A stretch of DNA of 64,000 nt from Amycolatopsis tolypomycina (GCF_900105945.1 NZ_FNSO01000004.1:5828001-5892000), one strand, 5' to 3'; shown: positions 38,356 to 47,891, counted from the first letter of the stretch. The notes: a model not told the origin generated them from the letters alone. Translations and numbers: made by a program.

Positions 38356-40491
38356 ATGCCCGTCGTCGATACCCCGCCGCGCGGCTCCCGTACGTCCGAA
38401 ATCCCGTCGTCCTCGACGACGGCGGCGGCGGGCGCGCCGGTCCCGCGCGCGGTGCCCTCGCCGCGCATCCCGCTGCCCCGGATTTCCGTGCCGACACTGC
38501 TGTTGTTCGCCGGCGGCGCGGCGCTGTGGGGCGCGGCGACCTGGCTGCTGCTGACCGGGATCGCGCCGCCGGTGTACACCGTGCCGCTGCACGCGATCGT
38601 CACCTTCACCATGTTCACCGTGGCGCACGAATCGGCCCACCACGCCGCAGGAAAGCTGACATGGGTCAACGAAGTGCTCGGCAGGCTGGCGATGCCGTTC
38701 GTCGCGGTGTACGCGGCGTTCCCGCTGCTCCGGTTCGTCCACAGTGAACACCACCGCAACACGAACGCGGACTCGCACACCGATCCGGACGCCTGGACGT
38801 CGCAGGGAGCCTGGTGGTCGCTGCCGTTCCGCTGGCTCACCATCGACTTCTGGTACGCGCGCTTCTACACGGTCCGCGCGCGGCACCGCCCGGCGGCGGA
38901 GCGGGCGGAGTCGGTCGTGCTGCTGTCGCTGGCGTTCGCCGCGGCCGCCACGCTGGTCGCCTGCGGCCACGGCCGGGAACTGCTGCTCGGGTACGTGCTG
39001 CCGCAGCGGATCGGGCTGGCCGTGCTGGCGTGGTGGTTCGACTGGCTGCCGCACCACGGGCTGCCCGCCGCGAAGCCGCGCGACAAGTTCGGCACCACGC
39101 GGGTGCGGGTGGGGCTGGAGTGGCTGATGACGCCGATGATGCTGTTCCAGAACTACCACCTGGTGCACCACCTCCACCCGGCCGTGCCGTTCTACCGCTA
39201 CCTGCGGGCGTGGAAGGACAACCGGGACGCGTACCTGGCCCGCGACGTCCCGATCATCACGGCGTGGGGCCGCGAGCTGACGCCGGCGGAGTACCGCGCG
39301 TGGCGGCGGCTGGCCGGCGACCTCGGCGAAGCCGAGCCGTGCCCCGGACTGCCGTGTCCCGAACCGCCGGGACCCCGGCCGCCGAGCCGGTTCCACCGGC
39401 TGCGGGTGCGGGAGGTCCGGCCGCTGACCGCGGACGCCGTCGCGATCACCCTCACCGTCCCGCCGCAGCTGGCGGCGGAGTTCCGGTTCACGCCCGGCCA
39501 GCACGTGGCGGTCCGGGCCGTGGTCGAGGGCCGTCCCGTCCGCCGGACGTACTCGATCTGCGCCCCGGCCGGCGCCGGGGAGCTGCGGATCGCGGTGAAG
39601 CGGCGGCCGGGCGGGGCGTTCTCCGGCTTCGCGACCACGGCGCTGGCCGCGGGCGACTTCCTCGACGTCCTGCCGCCCTCCGGCGCGTTCACGCTCACCC
39701 CCGACCCCGCGCGGACCGCGCACTACGTGGCGCTGGCCGCCGGCAGCGGCATCACGCCCGTGCTGTCGATCCTGGTCAGCGCGCTGGACGCGGAGCCGCA
39801 CAGCCGCGCAACGCTGCTGTACGTCAACACCTCGGGCGCGACGACGTTGTTCGCGGCGGAGCTGAGCGCGCTCGCCCAGCGGTTCGGCGGGCGGCTGCAC
39901 GTGGTCCACTACCGCACCGACGAGCGCGACCCGGACCTCCACGCGCACCGGCCCCGGCACTTCGACGCGGTCGGCGAGGCCCTCGCCATCTCCCACGAGC
40001 GCTACCAGCGCGGCCGCCTCGACGGGACGCGGCTGCGTGCGCTGCTGCAGAACCGGCTGCACCCGGCGAAGGTCGACGAGTGGTTCCTGTGCGGGCCGCG
40101 CGGCCTGCTGGAGCTGGCCCGCCGCACCCTCGCCGACGCGGACGTCCCGGAGGAGAACGTCCACTTCGAACTGTTCCGCGGCGCGGCACCGCCGCCCGGC
40201 CCGGCGGGCACGCCGTCGCGGGTGGCGGTGACGCTGGGCGGCACGACGACGTGCGTCACCGCCGAAGCCGGCGAGACGGTGCTGGACGCGGCGCTGCGGG
40301 CGGGGTACCAGGTGCCGTACTCGTGCACGGGCGGCGCGTGCGGCACGTGCCGGGCGACGCTGCTGTCCGGCCAGGTCGACATGGACGTCCGGTACGCGCT
40401 GACCGAGGACGACGTGGCGGCGAGCCGGATCCTGACGTGCCGCAGCCGCGCGACGACGCCGGAGGTCGCGGTCGACTACGACCGCCGCTGA
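38356..40491 (+). CDS. fatty-acid desaturase-like hydroxylase fused to FAD/NAD(P) and [2Fe-2S] reductase
   Basis: A 711-aa three-domain protein. Residues 50-300 form a membrane desaturase/hydroxylase domain with three His boxes ([26 protein letters not shown]), a di-iron site. From about 345 comes a ferredoxin reductase module: FAD motif [11 protein letters not shown] and NAD(P) motif [11 protein letters not shown]. The C-terminal plant-type ferredoxin has CTGGACGTC and a later Cys (ILTC). So the enzyme likely carries its own electron-transfer chain and inserts a double bond or hydroxyl into a lipid or alkane-like substrate. Regulated probably by the divergent TetR. The substrate is unknown. 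Confidence 0.93.
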   Translation: MPVVDTPPRGSRTSEIPSSSTTAAAGAPVPRAVPSPRIPLPRISVPTLLLFAGGAALWGAATWLLLTGIAPPVYTVPLHAIVTFTMFTVAHESAHHAAGKLTWVNEVLGRLAMPFVAVYAAFPLLRFVHSEHHRNTNADSHTDPDAWTSQGAWWSLPFRWLTIDFWYARFYTVRARHRPAAERAESVVLLSLAFAAAATLVACGHGRELLLGYVLPQRIGLAVLAWWFDWLPHHGLPAAKPRDKFGTTRVRVGLEWLMTPMMLFQNYHLVHHLHPAVPFYRYLRAWKDNRDAYLARDVPIITAWGRELTPAEYRAWRRLAGDLGEAEPCPGLPCPEPPGPRPPSRFHRLRVREVRPLTADAVAITLTVPPQLAAEFRFTPGQHVAVRAVVEGRPVRRTYSICAPAGAGELRIAVKRRPGGAFSGFATTALAAGDFLDVLPPSGAFTLTPDPARTAHYVALAAGSGITPVLSILVSALDAEPHSRATLLYVNTSGATTLFAAELSALAQRFGGRLHVVHYRTDERDPDLHAHRPRHFDAVGEALAISHERYQRGRLDGTRLRALLQNRLHPAKVDEWFLCGPRGLLELARRTLADADVPEENVHFELFRGAAPPPGPAGTPSRVAVTLGGTTTCVTAEAGETVLDAALRAGYQVPYSCTGGACGTCRATLLSGQVDMDVRYALTEDDVAASRILTCRSRATTPEVAVDYDRR

Positions 40492-40511
40492 CCTCCGGGA
40501 CCCGGGCTCCG

Positions 40512-40570
40512 AACGTCATGAACGACTCTTTCATGACATCTGATGTCCTGAAAGAGTCGTTCATGACGTT
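40512..40570. repeat. intergenic palindromic repeat between convergent genes (family B)
   Basis: A 29-bp inverted repeat with one mismatch (arms 40512-40540 and 40542-40570, 1-nt centre). The core GTCATGAACGAC then TCTTTCATGAC differs by a single base from the repeat at 31616-31672. It lies between the desaturase fusion gene and the convergent small protein gene. Confidence 0.85.
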
Positions 40571-40580
40571 GGGGCGACGG

Positions 40581-41123
40581 TCAGCCGGTCCGGGTCGGGG
40601 CGCCCGAGGGCGGCGTCCCCTGGCCAAAGCCACCCGACTCGCCGTCCGTCACCGAGGTCGCCGTCGCCGTGCTGCCGGACTCCGTGGCCACCACCGTGAC
40701 CGTGTCGCCCGTCGCCAGGCCCGTCGCCTGCGCCGAGGTGATCGTGTACGTCTTCGAGAAGCCGTCGTCGCTCTTCGCGGTCAGGGACGTCGCGCTCAGC
40801 TCCGTCACCTCGCCGGTCTGCATGATCTTCGTGACGTAGCCGCCGTTGCCGTCGGACGCCACGTACTCGCCGTGCAGCGCCCCGCCCAGGCCGCCACCCG
40901 GCAGGCCGCCCGGGCCGCCCGTCATGCCGCCGGGGCCGGCCTGCGTTTCGGTCGCCGCCGACGACGAAGCGGCCCAGACCGCCGCTCCCCCGCCGGCCAC
41001 GATCACCGCCGCGACGGCGCCCGCCGCGATCTTCCTGCCCGGCGACCAGGCCGGCTTCGGGGCCGGCGCGGGCGTCGCGCCCCACGTCTGGTCCGGAGTG
41101 GACGGTTCCTGCGGTGTGGTCAT
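40581..41123 (-). CDS. membrane-anchored DUF5666-like protein
   Basis: A 180-aa protein. A Pro-rich N-terminus is followed by one helix (KIAAGAVAAVIVAGGGAAVW, about 31-50), a Gly-rich linker (GGLPGGGLGG) and a small beta-rich domain (GEVTELSATSLTAKSDDGFS, then DTVTVVATESG) resembling DUF5666. ATG at 41121-41123 with GAGGAG upstream. Divergent from the histidine kinase gene across 187 bp. Function unknown; in related genomes such proteins are found beside two-component genes. Confidence 0.72.
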   Translation of the reverse strand: MTTPQEPSTPDQTWGATPAPAPKPAWSPGRKIAAGAVAAVIVAGGGAAVWAASSSAATETQAGPGGMTGGPGGLPGGGLGGALHGEYVASDGNGGYVTKIMQTGEVTELSATSLTAKSDDGFSKTYTITSAQATGLATGDTVTVVATESGSTATATSVTDGESGGFGQGTPPSGAPTRTG

Positions 41124-41310
41124 GTGTTGCTCCTCAACGTGGTCCTTCGGTGCGGTCCACGGTGGAGCGGCTCGCTGTGCACCGACTGTGCCTGCCGTCA
41201 GCCGTTCCTGTGACCGGCAAACCGGACATCCGGCAACGGGCCGGTCACCGCACAGCCGCTTCACAGGCAGCGCACAACCCGCACACACGGCGTCGACGGA
41301 CGCTGGTTCC

Positions 41311-42840
41311 ATGGCCGCGCGAACCGACTCGCCACGTCCCCGCCGGGGGCGGCTCTCGCTGCGCGCGAAACTGACCGGCTCGATGGTCGTGCTGCTCACC
41401 GTGGTGTGCCTGATCGTCGGCGTGGTCAGCGAGTTCGCGCTCGACCTCTTCCTCACCCGCCAGATCGACCAGCAGCTCTCGGCCGCGGCGAACCGCTCAC
41501 TGGTCTTCGCGAGCAACGCGCAGTTCTCCGGTCCGCCGCCGCGGGACCAGGGCCAGCACCCGCTCGGGCAGAACGTCGGCACGGTGAGCGGCACCTTCTC
41601 CGGCCGGCAGCTCGTCCACGACGACAGCATCTCCGAGCACGGCGGCCGGCTGCACCTGACCGCCGGCCAGCAGGCCGTGATGCTCTCGGTGCCTGCCGAC
41701 GGCAAGCCGCACACGCTGTCCTTCGACGACCTCGGCGAGTACCGGCTGATGGCACTGCCGGTCGCCGGCACGGCCGACGTCGTGGTCACCGGCCTGCCGA
41801 TGAAGCCGGTCGACGACACGCTGCTCACCGTCGGGCTGATCCTGTTCGGCGTGGCCGCCGCGGGCGTGCTCGGCGCGGCCTTCCTCGGCGCGTTCGCGGT
41901 CCGCCGCACCCTGCGTCCCCTCGACCGCGTCGCGGCCACGGCCGGGCGCGTCACCGAGCTGCCGCTCGACCGCGGCCAGGTGGCGCTGTCCATCCGGGTC
42001 CCGGAGGGCGACACCGACCCGCGCACCGAGGTCGGCCAGGTCGGCTCGGCGCTGAACCTGATGCTCGGCCACGTCGCCCAGGCCCTCGAAGCACGGCACG
42101 ACAGCGAAATCCGGGTCCGCCAGTTCGTCGCGGACGCCAGCCACGAGCTGCGCACGCCGCTGGCCGCGATCCGCGGGTACGCCGAGCTGGCCGCCCGCGG
42201 CAGCGCGCTGGTGCCGCCGGACGTCGCGCACTCGATGGGCCGGATCCAGTCCGAGGCCGTCCGGATGACGACGCTGGTCGAAGACCTGCTGCTGCTCGCC
42301 CGGCTCGACGCGGGCCGCCCGCTGGACGAGCGCGAGGTCGACCTCACCCGGCTGGTGGCCGACGCCGTCGGCGACGCCCGGGTCGCCGGCCGCGAGCACC
42401 GCTGGCTGCTGGAGCTGCCACCGGACCCGGTGCTCGTGCACGGCGACGTCCAGCGCCTGCACCAGGTGCTGGCGAACCTGCTGGCCAACGCCCGCACGCA
42501 CACGCCGCCGGGCACCACGGTGGTGACGGCGCTGGCCCGCTCGGCGGACGGCAGCGCGGTGCTCACGGTGACCGACGACGGCCCGGGCATCGCCCCGGAC
42601 CTGCTGCCGGACGTCTTCGAGCGCTTCGCCCGCGGCGATTCGTCGCGCTCCCGCCAGGCCGGCAGCACCGGGCTGGGGATGGCGATCGCGTCCGCCGTCG
42701 TCGTCGCCCACCACGGCACGATCGAGGTGCACAGCAGGCCCGGACGGACGGAGTTCGCGGTGCGGCTCCCCGTGGCCGTGCCCGCACAGCGCGTGCACAG
42801 CATCGGCACAACCCGGCCCCAGCTGGAGACCGGAAGCTGA
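41311..42840 (+). CDS. sensor histidine kinase (orphan)
   Basis: A 509-aa membrane sensor kinase: two helices (about 21-43 and 165-187), an extracytoplasmic sensor between them, HAMP linker (RRTLRPLDRVAATAGRVTE), H box with phospho-His in ADASHELRTPL, N box LLANARTHTPPG, G1 VTDDGPGIAP, G2 GSTGLGMAI. It autophosphorylates and would pass phosphate to an OmpR-type response regulator, but no regulator gene is adjacent. Followed 4 nt later by the GT39 gene, with which it is co-transcribed. Confidence 0.92.
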   Translation: MAARTDSPRPRRGRLSLRAKLTGSMVVLLTVVCLIVGVVSEFALDLFLTRQIDQQLSAAANRSLVFASNAQFSGPPPRDQGQHPLGQNVGTVSGTFSGRQLVHDDSISEHGGRLHLTAGQQAVMLSVPADGKPHTLSFDDLGEYRLMALPVAGTADVVVTGLPMKPVDDTLLTVGLILFGVAAAGVLGAAFLGAFAVRRTLRPLDRVAATAGRVTELPLDRGQVALSIRVPEGDTDPRTEVGQVGSALNLMLGHVAQALEARHDSEIRVRQFVADASHELRTPLAAIRGYAELAARGSALVPPDVAHSMGRIQSEAVRMTTLVEDLLLLARLDAGRPLDEREVDLTRLVADAVGDARVAGREHRWLLELPPDPVLVHGDVQRLHQVLANLLANARTHTPPGTTVVTALARSADGSAVLTVTDDGPGIAPDLLPDVFERFARGDSSRSRQAGSTGLGMAIASAVVVAHHGTIEVHSRPGRTEFAVRLPVAVPAQRVHSIGTTRPQLETGS

Positions 42841-42844
42841 CCCC

Positions 42845-44764
42845 ATGACCGCTGTGACATCCGGGGCTTCGCCCCGCGCCGGGGGCTTCGCCACCCGGAG
42901 CCCCCGAAAGGCCGCTGTGGCCACGCGCGAAACCGCCGTGCCCCCTTCGGTTCCTGCCCGCCCTTCGTGGCACCGGCCGGCGTTGGCCGCCCTCCTGCTC
43001 GGCACCGCCGTGCTCTACCTGTGGGGCCTCGGCGCCTCGGGCTGGGCCAACGCGTTCTACTCGGCGGCCGCGCAGGCGGGTTCGCAGAGCTGGAAGGCGC
43101 TGTTCTTCGGCTCCAGCGACGCGGCCAACGCGATCACCGTGGACAAGACACCGGCCGCCCTGTGGGTGATGGGGCTGTCGGCGCGGCTGTTCGGCGTCAA
43201 CGCGTGGAGCATCCTGGTGCCGCAGGCGCTGATGGGCGTGGGCTCGGTGTGGTTGCTGTCCACGACGGTCCGCCGCACGTCCGGCCCGGCGGCCGGGCTC
43301 GTCGCCGGCCTGGTGCTGGCACTGACGCCCGCCGCGGCGCTGATGTTCCGGTTCAACAACCCGGACGCGCTGCTGGTGCTGCTGCTGGTGGCGGCCGCGT
43401 ACTGCGTGGTGCGCGCGGGCGAGAAGGCGAGCCCGCGCTGGCTCGCGCTGGCCGGCGTCGCGGTCGGTTTCGGGTTCCTGGCGAAGATGCTGCAGGCGTT
43501 CCTGGTGCTGCCGGCGTTCGCCGTCGCGTACCTCGTCGCCGCGCCGGTGCCGCTCCGCGGGCGGCTGCTGCACCTGCTCGGCGCCCTGGTTTCGGTGCTG
43601 GTGTCGGCGGGGTGGTACCTGGCGGTGGTGGCCCTCTGGCCGGCGGCGTCCCGCCCCTACATCGGCGGCTCCCAGACGAACTCCCTGTGGGAGCTGGTGT
43701 TCGGCTACAACGGCTTCGGCCGCATCACGGGCGACGAGGTGGGCAGCGTCGGCGGCGGCGCGGGCCGCGGCTGGGGCACGACGGGCCTGACGAGGCTGTT
43801 CGGCAGCGAGATGGCGGGCGGCATCGCCTGGCTGCTGCCGGCGGCCCTGCTGGCGTTGGGCGCCGGACTCTGGTTCACCCGCAGGGCACCCCGCACGGAC
43901 GCATCCCGCGCGGCCCTCCTGGTGTGGGGCGGCTGGCTCCTGGTGACGGCGGCGGTGTTCAGCTACATGAGCGGAATCATCCACCCGTACTACACGGTGG
44001 CACTGGCCCCGCCGGTCGCGGCCCTGGTCGGCACGGCGGCGGTCCAGCTGTGGCGCCTGCGCGCGAACCCGGTGGCATCCGGCCTGCTCAGCGGCGGCGT
44101 GGCGGTGACGGCACTGACGGCGTACCTGTTGCTGTCGGGTTCGTCGTGGCAGCCGTGGCTGGCCCCGACGGTCCTGGTGGGCGGCCTCCTGGCGGCGGTG
44201 GCCCTGTTTTTCGCCACCCACCTGACCCGCGGGGCGGCCTCGTCCGTGGCCGTGTTTTCGCTGGTGGTAGCGCTGACGGGAACGGGCGCGTACACACTGG
44301 CCACAGCGGCGACAACGCACAGCGGAGCAATCCCGTCGGCAGGCCCTTCGTCGGGCTTCGGCGACGGCCGCGGCTTCGGCGGCCGCGGCGGCGGCCCGGG
44401 TTCCCTGTTGTCGACAACCATGCCGGGCGCATCACTGACGGCGTTGCTACAGCAGGACGCATCCAAGTACAGGTGGACGGCAGCCACGGTGTTGTCGAAC
44501 GCGGCGGCGGGCTACCAGCTGGCTTCGGGCGCGCCGGTGATGGCGGTGGGCGGCTTCAACGGGACGGACCCGTACCCGACGCTGACGCAGTTCCAGGAGT
44601 ACGTGGCGAGCGGGCAGATCCACTACTTCCTGGGCGAGGGCATGACGATGCAGGGCAACAGCGGCTCGGACGCGGCCCAGGAGATCGCGGAGTGGGTCGC
44701 TTCGCACTATCAGAGTTCCACTGTGGACGGCGTAACGGTGTTCGACCTCACCGCGAACGCCTGA
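42845..44764 (+). CDS. ArnT-like glycosyltransferase family 39 membrane protein
   Basis: A 639-aa polytopic membrane protein of the PMT/ArnT (YkcA/B) type. The first periplasmic loop has SGWANAFYSAAAQAGSQSWK and VDKTPAALWVMG, and the FRFNNPDALLVLLLVAA segment typical of the family follows. About 11-12 helices, then a Gly-rich linker and a C-terminal extracytoplasmic domain. It transfers a sugar from a polyprenyl-phosphate donor. A close paralogue is encoded at 57508-59346. It starts 5 nt after the histidine kinase stop. Confidence 0.9.
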   Translation: MTAVTSGASPRAGGFATRSPRKAAVATRETAVPPSVPARPSWHRPALAALLLGTAVLYLWGLGASGWANAFYSAAAQAGSQSWKALFFGSSDAANAITVDKTPAALWVMGLSARLFGVNAWSILVPQALMGVGSVWLLSTTVRRTSGPAAGLVAGLVLALTPAAALMFRFNNPDALLVLLLVAAAYCVVRAGEKASPRWLALAGVAVGFGFLAKMLQAFLVLPAFAVAYLVAAPVPLRGRLLHLLGALVSVLVSAGWYLAVVALWPAASRPYIGGSQTNSLWELVFGYNGFGRITGDEVGSVGGGAGRGWGTTGLTRLFGSEMAGGIAWLLPAALLALGAGLWFTRRAPRTDASRAALLVWGGWLLVTAAVFSYMSGIIHPYYTVALAPPVAALVGTAAVQLWRLRANPVASGLLSGGVAVTALTAYLLLSGSSWQPWLAPTVLVGGLLAAVALFFATHLTRGAASSVAVFSLVVALTGTGAYTLATAATTHSGAIPSAGPSSGFGDGRGFGGRGGGPGSLLSTTMPGASLTALLQQDASKYRWTAATVLSNAAAGYQLASGAPVMAVGGFNGTDPYPTLTQFQEYVASGQIHYFLGEGMTMQGNSGSDAAQEIAEWVASHYQSSTVDGVTVFDLTANA

Positions 44765-44774
44765 AGCGCGCCAG

Positions 44775-45941
44775 TCAATCGAAGAACGATCGGCGGCCGG
44801 CGCCCAGCCTCAGCCGGCCGTCCGATCCCGGTTGCGCCGAGTATGCGATGTCCAAGGTGCCGAGCGCGCCTTCGATCCCGCAGACCGCCGGGTGTTCGCG
44901 CCGCAGCTCGCGCAGATGGCTGCGCCAGCGCAGGCAGTCGTTCTGCCAATGGCGGAGGTACCGCACACAGAGCTCCGGCGTGATGAGCAGGCTGCGGCCG
45001 ATCGCCGCCTTGAGCGCGGCGATCATCCGCGCCTTCTGCGCCGACGCGATGGGAGACGCCTGCACCTTGCCGATCGTGTCGTGGATGATGTGCCGGCGAC
45101 CCGGCAGGAAGACCCGCCAGTAGTCGTGGTCCGCGTTCGCCAGCTTCAGACCGTTGTCCAGGAGGGCGAACACGCCTTCCGCCAGGGTGTCGCCGAGCTC
45201 CTCGCTGCGAGCTCGCCGGGCGTCGCGGTACGGGTCGTAGGGATCCTGGATCGCCGTTCCCGTCACCGCCGAGGGCCGGAGGCTCGCGCCGTCCAGGAGG
45301 AAGAACCAGTCCTCGTTGTAGATGTTCGGGAAGAACGAGCCGAAGGCGGTCCCACCCACCGCGAGGGCGCCCCCGCCGATGAACGTGTCCTGTTTCAGGC
45401 CCGCGTCGCGCAACGCGTGGCACACGACCGAGTTGTCCGGCATGCCGGCGTTGGCCAAGCCGACGACCGGGTAGTCGTCCAGCAGTCCCGCTGCCGCGAC
45501 GAGGTCTTCGGGCCGGGGCAGCAGGATGTCGTCGTCGAGGAAGACGATCCGTTCCCAGCCCGCCAGCGTTGCCAGCAACAGGCCCAGGTTCCGCTTGAAG
45601 CTGGTGTCGTTGCGCCGGCTGAACCGGTCGGCGCGCAGCAGCCGATCGGTCTCGAACGAGGGCACGAGTTTGGCCGGCAACATGTCCGTGTCCAGGGCCA
45701 GCGCCCGCACCCCGGCCCGCTTCGCCGCGAGTGCCGCTGTCGAAGCGTCGGCGCGCCTGCTGCACAACAAGAGCAGCGGGACGTCACACTCCCGCGCGGC
45801 GCCGATCGCGTGCTTCAGGTAAGGCGTCGGGCGGCCGTTCGGCACGATGATCGCGTCGAGAGCGCCCTGCACGACACGGCGGGCATCGAAGTGGGTCAGC
45901 AGGTTCTCGTGCGACTGGTGCTGGCGCACTGATCCCGTCAT
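44775..45941 (-). CDS. GT2-like glycosyltransferase coupled to an XRE regulator
   Basis: A 388-aa cytoplasmic protein. The GT-A fold is indicated by IIVPNGRPTPYLKHAI, then AAREC near the start and the metal-binding acidic motif IVFLDDDILLPRP (DDD, about 141-143). FIGGGALAVGG, NEDWFFLLDG and HIIHDTIGKV follow. It lacks transmembrane helices. ATG at 45939-45941 overlaps the stop of the XRE gene (ATGA), so both proteins are made together. Acceptor and sugar are unknown; no polysaccharide cluster is adjacent. Confidence 0.78.
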   Translation of the reverse strand: MTGSVRQHQSHENLLTHFDARRVVQGALDAIIVPNGRPTPYLKHAIGAARECDVPLLLLCSRRADASTAALAAKRAGVRALALDTDMLPAKLVPSFETDRLLRADRFSRRNDTSFKRNLGLLLATLAGWERIVFLDDDILLPRPEDLVAAAGLLDDYPVVGLANAGMPDNSVVCHALRDAGLKQDTFIGGGALAVGGTAFGSFFPNIYNEDWFFLLDGASLRPSAVTGTAIQDPYDPYRDARRARSEELGDTLAEGVFALLDNGLKLANADHDYWRVFLPGRRHIIHDTIGKVQASPIASAQKARMIAALKAAIGRSLLITPELCVRYLRHWQNDCLRWRSHLRELRREHPAVCGIEGALGTLDIAYSAQPGSDGRLRLGAGRRSFFD

Positions 45942-47014
45942 GAGCGGCCCACTGTGGCTTTTTCGGGCCATTCGTGCAGCCGGTTCCCCGGCAGGGTCCA
46001 GTCGGGGGTCAGGCTGCGGCCGCTCACCACCGGCACGCGGCTGATGATGCTGAAGGACTCCTCGCCGCCGAAACGTTCCTGGAGGTACGCCTGGTTGCGG
46101 TCACGGAACCGGACGTCGGTCAGGGCGCGAACCGCGCCGAGCGTGCCGCGGCCGTACATCCCGTTGCACACCGTGACCGTGCGCAGCCGGTTGAACGGGC
46201 TCAACCTCCGGCAGAAGTGCGCGACGTCTTCGAGCAACCGGCCCTGTGCGTCCAGCTGGGGCCCGAACAACCTGACCTCTCCGTCCTGCTCCACCCGGAA
46301 CCCGCCGTGCTCGGCGTCGTCGTTGCGGCCGACCTGCTGCACGGGGAAGTCGACCCGGCCGAACAGATCACGGGTGACGGTGTTCCAGTCGACCCCGCCG
46401 AGCAGGACGAGGTGCGTCGTGTAGTCGTCGGCGGTCAGCTCTTCCGTGGTGAGGAACCGGACCTGGTTCTGCGGATTGACCGATCGGATGTGGCCGTACA
46501 GCTCGATCAACGCGTCCGGGTCGGCGTAGGTGTACAACGACACGTAGTCGGCGCTCTCGGGATCGGCGTAGGTCAGGTTCTTCCGGAGCTGCTCCGGAAG
46601 CCGGGCGCAGACGATGGTGACGTGCTCGTCGTCGGGGAACCGCCAGGTGTCGACGGTGCCCCGCTGCGAGCCTCCCGCGTGGTCCTCCCGGAGCAGCAGC
46701 AGCTCCTCGAGCAGTTCCTTGCGGCGGAGCTGCTCGTCGTCCATCAGCTCTTCCTGGGGGAGGATCCGGACGACTCCGCCGGCGACGGATCGACGTGTCG
46801 CGAACAGGGTGGCGTACGCGTTGAGCCGCTTGACCGGCGGGATGACCGGCTTCTCCGTGTTTTCCCACGCGGAAATCAGCGAAATGCTCAGCGGTTTGGC
46901 TCCACCCAGTGCGTGGGCGAGCTGCGCCTGGGTGATGCCCACATCGGGCCACTGCTCTTCCCGGAGCTTCCTCAGGCGACGCGCGAGCGCCGGCCGTACC
47001 TCGAACGGGGCCAC
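45938..47014 (-). CDS. XRE-family HTH protein with uncharacterised C-terminal domain
   Basis: A 358-aa protein. An XRE helix-turn-helix (about 9-65: ALARRLRKLREEQWPDVGIT, QAQLAHALG, ISAWENTEKPVIPP) is followed by an uncharacterised domain with conserved VTIVCARLPE, VSLYTYADPDALIELYGH, HLVLLGGVDWN and a near-invariant FNRLRTVTVCNGMYGRGTLG block, a Rossmann-like alternation. A paralogue lies at 49434. Start: GTG near 47014 with AAAGGCGG upstream. Translationally coupled to the glycosyltransferase gene, whose expression or activity it presumably controls. Confidence 0.8.
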   Translation of the reverse strand: MAPFEVRPALARRLRKLREEQWPDVGITQAQLAHALGGAKPLSISLISAWENTEKPVIPPVKRLNAYATLFATRRSVAGGVVRILPQEELMDDEQLRRKELLEELLLLREDHAGGSQRGTVDTWRFPDDEHVTIVCARLPEQLRKNLTYADPESADYVSLYTYADPDALIELYGHIRSVNPQNQVRFLTTEELTADDYTTHLVLLGGVDWNTVTRDLFGRVDFPVQQVGRNDDAEHGGFRVEQDGEVRLFGPQLDAQGRLLEDVAHFCRRLSPFNRLRTVTVCNGMYGRGTLGAVRALTDVRFRDRNQAYLQERFGGEESFSIISRVPVVSGRSLTPDWTLPGNRLHEWPEKATVGRS

Positions 47015-47336
47015 GGTTCCGCCGCCTTTCAGGAAATTTCAACGTCCCTCGGAGACATGATCATTTCCGCGATCCGTCACCACTTGCCGACCTCTGCAAG
47101 CAAAGTCGGCCGCGCAGACGTCCATGACGGCACCGTTCGTGGAGTTTACACCCGCGCCGACAATGAACTCCACAGAAATTCAGTTGTAGTTCAATTCGGA
47201 ATCAGCCCCGGTGGCGCGGCGTGATCCGCCATCCGGCGGAACTTCGCGCCCGGGGCGCGAAGTTCCGCCTTCTGCGTCAGCTGACGCAGAAGGTCGAGCT
47301 GCCCGGGAGTGTCCTGTTTTCACCGGAGGAGGTGCC
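47015..47336. other. divergent promoter region without genes
   Basis: 322 bp between the XRE gene (minus) and the TraB-N-like gene (plus). It holds an inverted repeat GTGGAGTT (47139-47146) / AACTCCAC (47166-47173) on the XRE side and the three palindromes described at 47226-47291 on the other side. No coding sequence or RNA gene is evident. Confidence 0.6.
47226..47291 (+). promoter_or_regulatory. stack of three palindromes upstream of the small TraB-N-like gene
   Basis: From left to right: CCGCCATCCGGCGG (47226-47239); a 16-bp perfect stem GGCGGAACTTCGCGCC (47235-47250) with its complement at 47254-47269 and a 3-nt loop; and a perfect 22-nt palindrome with arms TTCTGCGTCAG / CTGACGCAGAA (47270-47291). 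The last ends 45 nt before the ATG at 47337. A near-identical palindrome occurs at 55224-55243 before the related gene pair. Confidence 0.75.
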
Positions 47337-47891
47337 ATGGACAGCCGCAGACCGGACCCGCGACGCGATGGCGGGACGAGCACCCGAGCAATCCCACCCC
47401 GGCCGCACCACCGTCGACGCGCGCGCTTGGCGGTCACCGTGGTTCCCTGCGGCCTTGCCGGTTTCGCCGGCCGGCCCCGGCCGAGCTTGTCCGCGACCAC
47501 CATCGGCGCCGTGGTGGGCACAGGTCTGCTCCGCCGCCGTCGGCGCCAGGCGGTCGTTCTCCGGCGCCGGCTACGGGCCGCGCTCCCGGTCCTGCGCTTC
47601 GGCGGCCGCCGCCCGACGGTCCTGTGGTGCCGCGCCCGCGGCACGGACGTGGTCATCACCCTTTACTGCCCGGAGAGTGCGGGGTTCGAGGAGCTCCATC
47701 GCCGTCGCGCGGTCCTGTCCGCCGTCGCCTCCGTACCCGAGGTGCACGTCGACCGCCACCCCCGGGCGGCCAGGATCGTGACACTCACGCTGAACACCCG
47801 CCCGTGGGAGTACGCGCCCGGCCGGAGAGACCTCCCGCCGGGCAATGTCATCCCGCTGCCAGTGCACCGCCGTCGGTCATCCTCGCCCTGA
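47337..47891 (+). CDS. small Arg-rich protein resembling the N-terminal segment of actinobacterial TraB/FtsK proteins
   Basis: A 184-aa very basic protein. After a hydrophobic stretch (about 60-75) it has RRRLRAALPVLRFGGRRPTV and a region FEELHRRRAVLSAVASVPEV, HVDRHPRAARIVTLTLN and LPPGNVIPLP. The 56-kb gene at 55568 carries the same pattern (LAAACAVPEVYVDRHPTYAS, LVTLTIS, LPSNVVPL). Such sequence precedes the motor domain in mobile-element FtsK/TraB proteins, but no motor is present. ATG at 47337 with GGAGGAGG. Family resemblance is by eye only and function is unknown. Confidence 0.55.
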   Translation: MDSRRPDPRRDGGTSTRAIPPRPHHRRRARLAVTVVPCGLAGFAGRPRPSLSATTIGAVVGTGLLRRRRRQAVVLRRRLRAALPVLRFGGRRPTVLWCRARGTDVVITLYCPESAGFEELHRRRAVLSAVASVPEVHVDRHPRAARIVTLTLNTRPWEYAPGRRDLPPGNVIPLPVHRRRSSSP

